Both the position numbers and the translations under genes were made by a program. 64,000 nucleotides of DNA from Alviniconcha marisindica (taxonomy: Eukaryota > Mollusca > Gastropoda > Provannidae): contig JABMCL010000715.1 in assembly GCA_018857735.1 (NCBI GenBank), forward strand, positions 1,461,896-1,525,895. Reading direction: 5' to 3'. This document shows positions 1-11,815 of this stretch, in pieces; positions within the stretch are counted from its first letter, which is position 1, and each line of letters begins with the position of its first letter. The notes under the pieces were generated by a model, which saw only the letters and a program-made list of their open reading frames with translations, was not told the DNA's origin and ran no database searches.

Positions 1-2
1 GA

Positions 3-104
3 GTGCAGCAACTCCCAGGGTTGCATCCAACTCCTAACCTGTTCATGCAGCCCCAGGGATGGGAAATTACATACATCTATAGATATGATTCAGGAATGAA
101 GTGA
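3..104 (+). CDS. Possible last coding exon of an unidentified gene, 5' end outside the window
   Basis: The frame starting at base 3 is open from the window edge to a TGA at 102-104 and reads about 33 codons ending in WEITYIYRYDSGMK. Its composition looks protein-like (several aromatic residues, balanced charges), while the other two forward frames are less convincing. It is followed by AT-rich sequence with an AATAAA signal about 540 bp downstream, as expected for a terminal exon plus 3' UTR. I do not recognise the protein. A chance open frame at the window edge is possible, because the segment is short. Confidence 0.35.
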   Translation: MQQLPGLHPTPNLFMQPQGWEITYIYRYDSGMK

Positions 105-670
105 CTTTTAGAAGTTTGCCATCCTATTTGCTTCTGCATATTAAATCCAGCAAAGTTCTGTGCTTTTTGTGTGCACGTTTTTCATTAGAGTAAAAAACAC
201 CCCCAATGAGACCAGATGAAGAAAAGAAGCACATTGTAAAAATTAAAAAAAGTTGTTCCATTGGGATTGGTCAAGGGAAGCAGTAAGTTCTTGCTTTGCA
301 TTATCATCACAAGTGGTCATTTCATCTGCTCTCATTACTGTAACAAAAAATGTGAACTGCTGTTAAGATCGGTATTAGGCCATTTACTGAATTTCTGGTT
401 TTATTTTTTTTATTTTGCCCATGTATTTTTGGAACTGGGATCTGTTAACTTTTTAGATAGTGTTTGTTTTGATGCTGTCTTGAGAAACTCTTCAAATACT
501 TCTTGATGTATAGCTGTGATGCTTTTTTGTCAGCTGTGTATGAGTCAAATGTAAATATGGACACTTGGTTATTGTACTTGGCTGGTTGGATTTAGTTATG
601 TTTGTTATTGACTTTATTTTCAAACACCTACTTGTGTGAACAGTTTAATAAACTGTAAAACTAAAAGTGG
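105..670 (+). other. Putative 3' UTR with polyadenylation signal
   Basis: AT-rich, non-coding sequence follows the stop at 102-104. A canonical AATAAA lies at 647-652, followed by a T-rich and GT-rich stretch. This fits transcript end formation near 670. The link to the upstream reading frame is inferred. Confidence 0.4.
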
Positions 671-2956
671 TGTTTCTCTAGTTTTATGACCCTGATATAA
701 CCGAAATAGTTGACTGAGTGTTAAAAAAAGGCCAGTTATCTATCTTATCTATATCTTCGAATACAAAGTGTTGTGTGTCTTAAATTGTACGTAGATTTTA
801 CATGCTGTTTGAATCTTGATGACTGGTGTTTATCTCACATAAGTCCTTCACAGTTGAATGGGCATTCAGTTTAAGCAATCAGTGAAATCTGCTTGAGTGC
901 GTGACATTCTCAGTGGCAAATTCTGTGGCTTTGTGAAGACATCAGCTATCTCATGTGGGGGAAAACTAACCCTTCTCCACTCTCAAGCTGAAATATTATA
1001 AAATGTAATCAGTGCATCATTTTCACTAGGCATCTGTATTAATTTCAGTCCTGTTTGCATGATACCATATTATATAAATGTGTACATCCAAACTGATATT
1101 CAAAATCAAAGCCTTCAGTGAAAGTGTTTGTACTTTTTGGTTGTTATTTAGGATACCTCGGTTTTAACTTTTAATGCGAGGAGAAGCCATTGTGTGTTTA
1201 ATCATCTTGGTAGCTGTTGGTGACCAAGAAGCCTACACACTCCCTCCCACCCACCCCAACCCCACCTGGACCCTGGCTTTACTGTATATTGAGGACATCC
1301 CTCTTTCACCCATGATGCAAGTTATATGGTTAGACAATGCAAGATAGAGATGTTCTTCTAAAGTTGTCCCTCTGGGTTCCTGACACCATTAATAAAAAGG
1401 AAGGAACCAGTATCATCAGCAGCCTATTGGGGACACAAGATATTACTAATAACAATATTATCAAATTAATAAACTAAAATATGTGCTTATAAGCAATTAA
1501 GAAACTGGAAAAGGAGATAATAACTCACACAAACCCATGCAGTTTTGACAACAAGTGGATCTGATGTTAATTATGATTCCTTGCCTGATTTGTGTAATGC
1601 TTATTTTGCTTGTGTATTATAACATTTATGAATTGCCTCAACTCATACAATGTGTATGCTTGTCTACTTTAAACATGCATATGAATAAAACAAATATACA
1701 ACACAACCCAAATTGTGTGTGCATGTGTAATTTTGCAAAGCTCATAATGTTGTCTTGGGCTGTTGTCTTGTTGGTTTTTCTGTGTTTTATGGGGGGGGGG
1801 GGGGGGGGGATATACTAACAGGAGTGCTGGCTTCACAGGCATTGTTCATTGCTCCCACACTGCTCATACCTGCATTGCTATGCCCAGCCTCAGCCAAGGT
1901 TCATTCCACATTGTGACCTGCCCATCCTTGGTAGGCTACCTGCCAAAGGAGACACCACACTGCTGCTGAGTTACTTGTATAGTGTTCATGACAGAGAACA
2001 TTTTGTTTCACCAACGACCTCCTCCCCCACCCACACTACTGACTACATTGTTACTTGAGGAACAAGACTTGAGTGAGTGTCCCCATCAGAGAGCAAACTG
2101 CCACTATCAATCAGTCTGGATCCAAGTCTTACCTATGGAACCTGGCATCCAATGCTTTGATCAAATGTGACAAAAAAGCACTGACGTCACCAAGAGGGAA
2201 AATGTTATAGACTAATATCATGTAATGATGGGTGATGATGAGGATAATAATAATAATTAAAGTATTTGTAACGCGCAAAATCTTGTCCATAGAGACTATT
2301 CTAAATACGCACACACACACACACAGGCACCCGCACACACAAGCATTTTGATATACAAAGCTAAATTTGCACACCTTTAAAAAATAAAATAAATAATACG
2401 GGCAGCAAACGGTTGAGATAAGCAGCATGAAACAGAAAACATGGCATCTAGGTCTACAGTTCTGGGAAAAGAAGTGTCTCTGGTTGCATTTGAATGAGTC
2501 CATGTAGATGGACCCGAAAACAGAAAAAAACAGGATGACAATTGATGACACTGTGGAGGTTGATTTCTGTTTGAAACTGCTTGATGGTGCTATGAACCAA
2601 GGTATGTGAAATATATATATACACTGGTGCAAGTGCCAAATGAGATTTTATAACAGCACGCCCGATATGAGATCACAATTATACTGGCCTATGTGAGAAG
2701 AAAAAAAGTCTATCTCATACCGGGTCACACTTATTACAACAGTTGACCCCATGTGTGACAGATCATTCGGTTCCAGTCTGCCACCTTATATTGGCACACA
2801 GTGATTCCTTTTCCATGGTAGCATAATATATGGGCATAGGCCAACTTAGTGTAGCCACAGAACAGTCACGCCAAGGGACTCCTTGCTCACCCTGTCCCCA
2901 CACACCGATCATCGGGGATGTTCACAGGAAAAAAGGTTGTAAAATGGGGGGTTTTG

Positions 2957-2960
<4 letters not shown>
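671..2960. other. Gene-free stretch
   Basis: No exon with convincing coding character was found here. It contains a run of 19 G at 1791-1809, a short AC microsatellite near 2310-2327 and otherwise AT-rich unique-looking sequence. The longer open frames in it are low-complexity or lack splice and homology support. Confidence 0.5.

Positions 2961-3025
<65 letters not shown>
2961..3025 (+). repeat. (CT)n microsatellite
   Basis: Uninterrupted CT dinucleotide run of about 65 bp. Confidence 0.97.
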
Positions 3026-3030
<5 letters not shown>

Positions 3031-3239
3031 TTGTTGCTGGGCCAGCTTAGGAAGTATGTTGATACTGATCGTCGCAAGCTGTTCTTTAAAGCCACGCAGA
3101 AGGTTGTTGTTTTTTTATGTAAATTTTAGCATTTTAAAGAAAAGACAAATTTTAAAAATTATTTCAAAGATGTGTAGACTGAGTGACCACTAATTACTCT
3201 TTATTTTTAAAAATTCTTATAGTTTGTCCCTGATAGGCT

Positions 3240-4020
3240 ATATCTGAATGCACCACAACAGGAAGATGGCCTCAGTCAGAGTTCAGGAGCTGTGTGAAAG
3301 TTGAGGTGGCCGTCCTGAGCTCCCCGTCCCAAATAGTCCTTGTGGTCTCTGTGGACGTAAAGCAAAATTGAACAAAACAGTCCCTGTCAACATTGAACTC
3401 GAACTACGATAGCCTCAGAGCTCAGGAGCTGTGTGAAAGTCGAGGTTGCCGTCCTGCTGTTTTTCTGTGGACGTAAAACAAAATTGAGCAAGTCGGCCTA
3501 GTAAACATGGTGCTTAACGTCCACAGAAACCATAAGGCTTATTAGGAACAGGGAGAAGGTGGGGGGTATGGAGGTGGGGGGAGAGGGAGATCAGATACAT
3601 ATCGCTACACCGTCACCACCAGAATGACTTTTGAAGAGAAAGGAGAGCTGAAGCAGATTCGAACCGAGGTCCCTCTGCTTACCAGCCTAACACCTTACCA
3701 CTAGGCCAAACCGGCTCATGAAAAAGACAGCCTTTGCCTCAGCAGTCTGATATAGGCACTGCGTCGGTATAATCATCAGTGATCACATAATTGTTGGGCG
3801 CGCCAGCACAAGATTAGTATATCAGCACTTGCGCCAGTATATATTGGGTCATTTAGTCACATATCGGTTGCCCTTCCCTAATAAGCTTCATGGTTTCTGT
3901 GGATGTTAAGCATATCGGTTCAGAGCTCAGAAACTGTTTGAAAGGCGAGGTGGATGTCCTGGGCTCCCCATCCCTAACTGATAGTCCATACGGTCTCTGT
4001 AAGAGTTAACAAACATATCG
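3240..4020 (+). repeat. Degenerate array of SINE-tail units
   Basis: At least four diverged units of roughly 90-125 bp share a CAGGAGCTGTGTGAAAGT start, a GAGGTGGCCGTCCTG block and an end like TCTGTGGACGTAAAGC. Ends fall near 3362, 3482, 3912 and 4005. The array is interrupted by a tRNA-derived SINE on the minus strand at 3501-3717. The same tail occurs in several other repeat families in this window. Confidence 0.65.
3501..3717 (-). mobile_element. tRNA-derived SINE, full-length-like copy
   Basis: On the minus strand the element starts with a tRNA-like head. It has an A-box-like TGGCCTAGTGGTAAGG and a B-box GGTTCGAATCT. Then comes a body with GGTGGTGACGGTGTAGCGAT and a tail ending TTTCTGTGGACGTTAAGCAC. 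The copy at 18180-18486 on the plus strand matches along most of its length. Such heads provide an internal RNA polymerase III promoter, and mobility depends on a LINE partner. I found no clear target-site duplication at this copy. Confidence 0.85.
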
Positions 4021-4036
4021 GTTCAAAACTATACTG

Positions 4037-5321
4037 TTAAAGGGACTAGCCCAAGCAGATTTGGCAACACACACACACACACAACACAATTTTTTGCATC
4101 AATTATTATTGTTTTATGTACAATTTTTCTGTAGCATTAATTTCTCCTTTGGTCCTATTGAAATATGCCAATTTAAGACTAACATGGTGGTCGAAAATTA
4201 GATTGGGGATCTCCCCACGGGTGCAGCTATTTACGGAATGTATATTACGTCATTACATTTTGTTGTTTTACACACGTTTTTGTAGACATAGCCTGCAAAC
4301 AATTGGCAATGGCCTCGTCAGTCTCTGGCACGTAATCTGATCAGGCCTAATAATTCGTCGGGCGACTTCAGTGATGGTTGTGTGAATAATTTTATGTCTT
4401 TCTTTTAATAAATTTTCTATTGTACTCTGTCTACCTTACTATAGTGGATGAGACAAGCTGCCGTTTACTAATCATGCTCGGTGATGGACAGTGCAAGGCG
4501 TTGGTGACAAATTTTCTCTGAGCGTAGTGATCTGATGCTACTACAGGAAATATATCAGACATCATTTTCTAATAATAAAAATAATAATAAAAACTACCAG
4601 CCGGTGGCACACCAGAAAACACATGTTACGCTAACAGGTAGTAGTAGAATAGTTAAACATATGGTTCCAGAAGACTACTTCTATCAATCAAAAAAGAAGT
4701 ATCAGGAACCCTTCTGTCCTGTAACAGTTTTGCCAGTTTCCTATCGCAGACGTCTAACCTTGTGCACAGTTCTCTCCCTTCCTCCACCTGGTCACCCAGG
4801 TCTGCCAGCCGCGACTTGTATCTACATTCGTTGTTGGTCACTTGCCAATCAAGCTAAGCATGTTTGTTTTTGTTTTAATTTTGGTCCTCCAAAGATAAAT
4901 GGTAGTAACTCCAAATCTATCTCTGCTTTGATTGCATAATCTTGAAACAACGAAAACTGAAGAACCATGAAAATATAAGATCCAAACACAAAAAGGTTCA
5001 AAGAACGCTTATTTATTTTGACACGGACACACAGTATGCACATTTTTCGGGGAAATCCCCTTTGTCAAGCCACAAAACAACACTTAAACAACAGGTAAAC
5101 GGTTAAAATTGACGAAAAATGAGAGAGTAAAACTTATCTTGTTTTGGTTGAATTTTTGTCGCTTGTTCAGTCAAGAACAAGCTTGCTGAACAAGCAACAA
5201 AAATTCAACCAAAACAAGTTTTTCTTTCTCATTTTTCATCGTTTTTAACCGTTCAATGGGCTATTTGCTCCATATGCACACGAAAGAATGCATTTATTAT
5301 CTGTTAATAAAATTTTAAAAA
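4037..5321 (+). mobile_element. DNA-transposon-like element, TTAAAGGGACT family, copy A
   Basis: Begins at TTAA (4037-4040) followed by AGGGACTAGCCCAAGCAGAT. It is similar, in opposite orientation, to 20880-21919 over most of its length, and its first 120 bp also match 21960-22080. Both long copies carry a short shared peptide on the strand reading toward the TTAA end (RLDVCDRKLAKLL in each), hinting at a remnant of a transposon-encoded protein, but frames are broken and I cannot assign the family. A strong internal hairpin lies at 5138-5218. The far end is not precisely defined. Confidence 0.6.
5093..5262. repeat. Long inverted repeat (hairpin)
   Basis: The core arms are 5138-5170 and 5186-5218: 33 bp each with one mismatch, separated by 15 bp. 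Weaker complementarity extends outward to about 5093 and 5262. In the related copy near 20.9 kb only one arm is present, so the palindrome seems to have arisen by an inverted duplication within copy A. Confidence 0.9.
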
Positions 5322-5455
5322 CTGTGATAGGGAGTCCTTCTAAAATTGTTATAAAATCAACGGCACATTCAGTCACAAGATGTTTAATGTGGATTATATT
5401 CGTTTAACCTCCTCTAAGCACAGAGAAGTTTAGTTTTCGGAGGAGAGTTCCTTTT
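5322..5455 (+). mobile_element. Terminal fragment of a third TTAAAGG-type repeat family
   Basis: About 130 bp match the reverse complement of 19446-19580, including the shared block CGTTTAACCTCCTCTAAGCA and an end resembling GAGAGTTCCTTT. No coding sequence is seen. Confidence 0.6.
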
Positions 5456-5477
5456 TGGGTAGGGCCTACACAGTAGG

Positions 5478-5866
5478 CACACTCCGAGCATCGTTTTCCG
5501 GCACCTTCCTCCAAACTCTGCCAGATTTAGTTACGCCACTGAAGGGCACTCTATCTCCGCGCAGCAGTCCACCGACGCGGTCAGCGCCTTCCGAAAGGTT
5601 CAGGTACTGATAAGACTGTGGAAGCAACCTAGCGCCCAAGCACGCACGTAAACATGAGGCGCATCCACCCCGGGTAAAAAAAAGATTCCGTCTCGATTCA
5701 AACGATTTTGGTTTTATTTGAGCTGGCGTAAGCAACATGGTCAGTTATAAAACAAACGTCTGATATAATTTGAGTTGTTTGTAACAAACTTACTACTGTC
5801 TGAGCACCAACAAAAAACTGCTACGGCAGTGGTTGAAGGATGTCTTAAGCCAGTGCTTGGAGTTTG
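5478..5866. mobile_element. MITE with 9-bp target duplication (Mutator-like), copy a
   Basis: 389 bp, highly similar to 7424-7851 in direct orientation. The termini are CACACTCCGAGCA on the left and, read inward on the other strand, CAAACTCCAAGCA on the right, a 13-bp imperfect terminal inverted repeat. Flanks are CACAGTAGG (5469-5477) and CTCAGTAGG (5867-5875), 8 of 9 identical. A 9-bp duplication is typical of Mutator-like elements. It is non-autonomous, since no transposase frame is present. Confidence 0.75.
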
Positions 5867-5875
5867 CTCAGTAGG

Positions 5876-7423
5876 CTGTCAGTGAATGAAACTCGGCTGC
5901 GTCGTCACAGCGTTCTTCTTCTTCCGTTAATGACAGTCGGCCACAAAGCTGGCCATTACTGTCATTTTAGGGTACTGCGCAGCGTTGATAGTGTCACAGG
6001 CACAAAGAAGAAGAAACGAGAGAGAGAGAAGAAGAGTTTGGGGATTTACTGGGAGGGGGGTGACACCTTCGACTTGAAAGTGCCATGGGTGGGGGACAGA
6101 ACTGCATCTGGGGGGAGTTTGTTCCAGCAGCTACACTACACTACATCTCTGGTTCCAGTCCCTGTCTGTGCGGGGGCAGAAGCGTTGGTACTGGAGGCTG
6201 TGGTGGCTTCTTCTACCCCTTGCAGGCTGGAGTTTGAGGTCAGGGCACACGCTTGACCAGTGGTGATCTTGTACCATGGTGAGGCTTTCCTTCCCAGGCC
6301 CAGCAGCACTCTACTTTCACGCGGGTGGGGCGATATTATCTATGACGCGTACCGAGTTTTGTCAGCATGGCACGTTTTTGTCACCCGGCAACGAGGTAGT
6401 GGTGCCTGCGTGCGCGCGTGCGGCGTGTCTACGTGCGCGCGTGGGTGTGTTCTGACGATCTATCAGATGGGTACTGCGAATACAGAAATACTGAGTAGGC
6501 CCTACCCGGCGCTTTCAAACGCTCTCTTTTCGGAGATGATGTACATTTGGAGGATTTTATGTACCTTATGTACTCGCGAGCCTGGCGACAATAACCGTAA
6601 GAGGTAACTGTTGCTGTGTCTCTTGTTATGTGTATGACGCCTGTTGAACTTCTAGGTTAACACTGACTGACGCGGGGATAATAAAACACGACACAACACT
6701 CACACACACGCACGCACACCGAGGCCGGAAGAGGAAACGCATAGTGTTGCTGGCGAAGCTTTGGCCGGCTAGTCAATCTACGGCCAAATGAGGTATAAAA
6801 TGAAAAAGTCAGCAACATAATTGTCGATCATAAGTTTTTTGAGCTGTGTTACACTTGGGAATGCCCTCAAAGTATCATGTATAAAATAGGACACGAAATT
6901 CCTAATCCTACTTGGGGACAACGAGGTCGCGGCGTGACGTAATACGACCGTTGTACCTTTTCTGATAACAGACGAGGCGTAACTTTAAAAATATGTTCAA
7001 AACCTACTACCAAATAATTAGATCAAACAAAAGCTGATGTTGTTTTCTTAGTGTGCATATTTTCAAGCAGAAATAGGCAGCCGATGTAGAGATCTGACGT
7101 CATTCATTACATAATGTTCTGACGTATGCCTAACAAAATGGAGCAAAGAAAGGAACTCATTGATTTCTACGTTTTTATGAGGATGGAGACAATCCGGTCA
7201 AACTTCATGAGAAACTGACAGAGTTTTACAGTGAGCTTGGTGTTGCAGATTGTAATGTGACGCAACCGTGACGCCAAAGAACCGTTGACACCAGAAGAAA
7301 AAGAAGAAGAAAAACTACTTCTTGGTGATAACGCCAGCACTCACAAAGCCTGATCACTGTATCCTATCTAGACGAGCAAAATGTCCATGTTTTCACCCAT
7401 ACACCCTACAGTCCACACTCCGA
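5876..7423. other. Gene-free stretch between the two MITE copies
   Basis: No exon could be supported. It is somewhat richer in GC than its surroundings. It contains an alternating purine-pyrimidine tract (GTGCGCGCGTG-type) around 6406-6450. Two open frames of 130 and 115 codons lie here (5864-6256, 6260-6607), but they show no recognisable domain and start in low-complexity sequence. Confidence 0.45.
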
Positions 7424-7851
7424 GCATCGCTTTCCGGCACCTTCCTCCAAACTCTGCCAGACTTAGTTACACCACTGAAGGGGCACTCTTTATCTCCGCG
7501 CAGGTGTCCAGCGACGCGGTCAGCGCTCTCCGAAAGGTTCGGGTACTAATATGACTGTACTGAGAAGCAACCTAGCGCCCAAGCACTCACGTAAACATGA
7601 GACGCATCTACCCCGGGTGAAAGAAAAGAGTTCCGTCTCGATTCAAACGATTTGGGATTTATTTGTGCTGGTGTAAACTTTGTTGGTGGCTATAAATGAC
7701 ACGCCTTGTTTTATTTGAGTGTTTGTAACAAACTTACTACTGTTTGAGCACCAACAAAAAACTGCGCGTTAGCTGTTTTCTGGACCCTATGGCGTAACTA
7801 AATACGGCAGTGGTTGAAGGAAGGATATCGTAAACCAGTGCTTGGAGTTTG
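7424..7851. mobile_element. MITE with perfect 9-bp target duplication (Mutator-like), copy b
   Basis: 428 bp, same family as 5478-5866. The terminal inverted repeats are the same 13-mers. The flanks are identical: CCTACAGTC at 7415-7423 and at 7852-7860. A third, partial copy of one end lies in inverted orientation near 34912-34950. The perfect duplication suggests fairly recent insertion. Confidence 0.82.
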
Positions 7852-7880
7852 CCTACAGTCCAGACTATGGCCTATGCGAC

Positions 7881-8196
<316 letters not shown>

Positions 8197-8699
8197 GTGA
8201 GGAAGCAGAAACTGGTAGGGCGGAGCTTTTTAATGGATACATGGTCTGTCACCATCTGTCATTTCAGAGCTTATGGCTCTTCCCCTCACCATAGTACCAG
8301 AAGGCATGTAAGGCGTAGCTGAAAAAGTTGAAATTGCATAGCAAAAAGGGAATAATACTTCCAAGGAATATGAAAGTGTCAAGTAAATCATATGATCATT
8401 CTGGCGTTCATATTTTCTATCCCAACTGTCATCAGAAATGATGCACTCCTCGTAATCGATTGTATTACAGGACAGAAAGGCAACTCTGTAATCTAGTAAT
8501 AGTATTACTTTTTTTCTTTCTTTTTTTAATAAGGCTACATCGATGAGTAGCGAACACTTATTTCTGTTAAAAGGCACAGATTAACGGCCTACGCCGAACT
8601 GACGTGACGTCATTTCGCAGCCGTCAATGAAATATAAGTGAACGGCAACGGCAGGCGATCCCCGTGCATATCAAACTCTTTTGTCGCCACTGAATACCG

Positions 8700-8700
<1 letters not shown>

Positions 8701-8783
<83 letters not shown>
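8701..8783 (+). repeat. (TG)n microsatellite
   Basis: About 83 bp of uninterrupted TG, ending just upstream of the TTAA-bounded element at 8818. Confidence 0.98.
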
Positions 8784-8786
<3 letters not shown>

Positions 8787-9080
8787 ATATCAAAAGCAGA
8801 TACTATTAGTGAGCTTGTTAAAGGAAAAGTCCAAAGTTTTTAAGTATGCAAAATGACAATCGAAATGACTGACAAATAAGTTTGAGATTTAATGAAATAA
8901 AAAATGGAAAAAATGTTTATGTTGGTTTTTAATTGATTTTATTTTCTGTAGGCTGGTCTCGGGTTCTCCATCAGTCACGTGACTTTCTCGGAAGTGACGT
9001 CAGTCTGGGGAGTCAGTGCGGTTGCCATCTTAGATTGTTCATTGAATGTGTATGCGTGTGGTCAACAAAAAGCTCTAACC

Positions 9081-9310
9081 ATGCCGGCCTACTGTATTGC
9101 AGCAAACTGTAACAACTCACAAGCAACCCAAAGCATAACTATGCACGAGTTCCCGCGGAATCGACCCGCTGTGAGGCGAAAATACTGAGGTCAAATTTGT
9201 ACAATTCAAACGAGCTGACTTTGATGCTGCGCCTCAGTCACGCCCATTTGTGTAGCGAGCACTTCGCTGGGTGCGATTTCGTAAACTTTATGGCGGAATA
9301 CCATATGTGT
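9081..9310 (+). pseudogene. THAP zinc-finger domain fragment of the transposon
   Basis: The ATG at 9081 opens a frame with the C2CH layout of THAP domains: MPAYC then C four residues later, then a histidine before EFPRN. The frame stops at 9186-9188. After a small shift the remaining core can be followed to a CSEHF-like motif around 9250, which is the last Cys-His pair of a THAP domain. THAP domains bind DNA in a sequence-specific way and are found at the N terminus of P-element transposases. Here the protein is broken and cannot be functional as read. Confidence 0.75.
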
Positions 9311-9724
9311 TTGCTTCAAAGCGGAATTTTAGGGCTGCCCACAGGGTAACCGATTTGGAGAAAAAAATCCAGTTCGAATCTCCAAGGATCTCCTCGAATC
9401 TCTGAGGATGAAGCGCTCAGCATGATAACAAAAATTGAGAGATACCCTGAAACAAGCGCTAACAAGGCAAAGACAAAAAGTCTAACACGAATGCCTACGG
9501 CAGAAAAGGCCGTGAAAGAAAGGGACTATACACAAATGCTTGGGGCAAAGAAAGAACAGACCACAAATGCCTGTGGCAAAGAAAGAAAGACCAAACCAAT
9601 AACGCTGGTGGCAAACGAAAAATGGCTGCCCTAATCAGGCAGCTGGCACCAAATGAAAGAAACAAAACAGCTGAAACCACCTCCGAAAACCCCAAACGGT
9701 TGTCTACCTGCAAGCATAAGGTGG

Positions 9725-9726
<2 letters not shown>

Positions 9727-9770
<44 letters not shown>

Positions 9771-9780
9771 CACACACACA
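9727..9780 (+). repeat. (AC)n microsatellite
   Basis: AC run of about 43 bp with a short interrupted continuation, inside the THAP element interior. The other copy has a poly-T run at the matching place, so it is a variable site. Confidence 0.95.
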
Positions 9781-11527
9781 AATCACAACAGTCTAATAGA
9801 CTACTGTTTGCAACAAAGGAGTGGACGACTACAGTCATAAGAGCACAGAGCAAAAATAACTGTGCCAACGACAACCAGATGGAAAGCCAAACTAACCATA
9901 ACTAACTCTAAACTAACCACTCACTAACCCGGCTTTCATCTAGAAAAACAAAGACTGCAGACTGATAAAGCAAAATGCTAATCAGGACTACCGATGACAA
10001 AGCATCGGCCGGATGTAAACAAATGCAGACGACAAGAGAAATACAAATGGCTGCCCTAATCAGGCAAGCAAACAAGCGGGTACGAAATGGCCAATAAACC
10101 AAAAAGAAAAAAGAAAGAACGCATGGTTGAAAAAGAAGGGGAAAAGAGAGAGAAAACAACAACACTTTCTGAAAAGAAAGAGGAGGCAAGTAATGTCAGT
10201 GAGCAACGGGACAAAGGCTGGGTACACGTAATCCGTGTACACGATACAACCCACTTAGCAGTGGCGGCAGGGCAACAGACGCTCACGAACTACCCCACAC
10301 AAAGAAAGAATGAGAGATCTCGTTAAACATCGAGACTACCCCCCTCATTCGTACATCGTAAATGAACGATATGACTCGAGAAACAAAAGGGAAAGCCAAG
10401 AGAAAAAACAGTGAATGGCAAGAACCGGTAACTAGCCCAACAAAATCGCTAGTCTATTGAACTAGAACGAACAAAACTTTTTCATTTTTACATATGATGA
10501 AACAAACAAGGATAAATTGGGAAAATAAAAACACCTAATAAAAGGCAGGCTCCCTGTTGTGAAAGCTAGAGTAAACAGAACGAAAAAGACTGAAACGCCA
10601 CGCACCTAACAAGGTTCGAGAAAGATGAAATAACAAGGAGGAAATAAACTACTGACAATGGCGTCGGAGCTTCATCTTTGGAGATTCGAACTGGAATTTT
10701 TTCCAAGTCGGTTACCCTGTGGCTACTAGCCATTTTGCAGCGACTCCCCAGAATGACTTAGTGCGCATATGTGCACATGATTTTCAGCGTCATGGCGACG
10801 CTTTCGGTACGACAGAAAATGCCTGTTTTCGTGCATTTATAACCCTCAGATCACAGTTTCATCTACATCATTGTTCTCAGCGAACTTTAACGGAAATCGT
10901 GTCAAAAATCACCCCAAACCTTGGACTTGTCCTTTAAGACGATAAAATGAGAAACAGTTTGCAAATTGGGGTAGAAGCATGCGTTATTTTGTTTTTGTTT
11001 GTTTGTTTGTTTGTTTGTAAATTGTGTGGTATAGCATATAGATTGAAATTTTAAATGGAAGGAATGTCGAGTGTCACTTTTTAGGTAACCGTGACCTTTA
11101 TAATTTAGGTCACCGTGTAAAATCAAATGGTATTCAGATATTCTCAGTATCTCTGACAGTTTCTGTTTTTAAACCCCGAGTGCAATACTAGTAACTGTAC
11201 AATGGTTGCACTTTACACAAAAAAGAAGTTTAAGTGTTTTAAATGTACATTGTGATGCTAAAAATAGACACACATGTGACGTTATGCATCAAAATTGGAT
11301 ACTGTCTTGTTTTCTGATTTGGTTGACTGAAGTTAATGCTTTTTGTCTCCCATCAGAAGCATTTGAAAGCAAGAGTATTTTAAATCATAATAAAGTGATA
11401 CGTTTGTGATGCAAAGTGATTGCTAATAACGGATATGCCTGTGTTGTCTAGGCCGCAAGTACTTTATGCACACTGGCACGCTTTCAAAACTACCTAGAAC
11501 AAAGTTTAACTGCATACATTTGAACTT

Positions 11528-11815
11528 ATATTCTTTACAAAAAAAACAGTTTGTCGATCGTGTGGAACAAAAGGACACAACAAATCCGAAACTAGGTCAA
11601 AATCGTAAAAGTAGGCCAATGGAAGAAAAACAGACTTATGATTATCTTTTGATTGTGTTCACTGTAACACAATATTCTTTACAGAAAAACACAAAGTTTG
11701 TCTATCGTGCTGAACAAAAGGTCACAAAAAATCCGTAACTAGGTCAAATCGTAAAAGTAGGTCAACTAAGAAGAAGATTTATAATTATATTTTTGATCGC
11801 GTGCACTGTAATGTT
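11528..11815 (+). repeat. Tandem duplication, 144-bp unit, two copies
   Basis: Units 11528-11671 and 11672-11815 share ATATTCTTTACA starts, an AACTAGGTCAAA-type block and a CACTGTAA end, with moderate divergence. The stretch 10938-11980 around it holds no supportable gene. Confidence 0.75.

Larger units (their letters stand above)
8818..10937 (+). mobile_element. THAP-encoding TTAA-bounded DNA transposon, copy A
   Basis: Termini are mirror images: TTAAAGGAAAAGTCCAAAGT on the left and its near complement ending CTTGTCCTTTAA at 10937. The other copy, 23025-25346, is inverted and matches along its length. Near the left end are an E-box (8976-8981), a CRE (8995-9002) and a start codon opening a THAP domain. 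The interior carries a second pair of inverted repeats (about 9336-9400 and 10672-10724), so it looks composite. TTAA on both sides suits a piggyBac-type duplication, whereas a THAP domain suits P-element-like transposases; the class is unresolved. No complete transposase is present. Confidence 0.75.

Noticed and set aside
2129..2632. 167-codon minus-strand frame
   Set aside because: Contains a CVCVC microsatellite stretch, no domain, no splice or homology support.
4535..4939. 134-codon frame on the plus strand in copy A
   Set aside because: The opposite strand gives the better conserved peptide between copies A and B (RLDVCDRKLAKLL).
10087..10326. Lys/Glu-rich frame inside the THAP element
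   Set aside because: Translation of purine-rich non-coding interior. The other copy does not conserve the frame.
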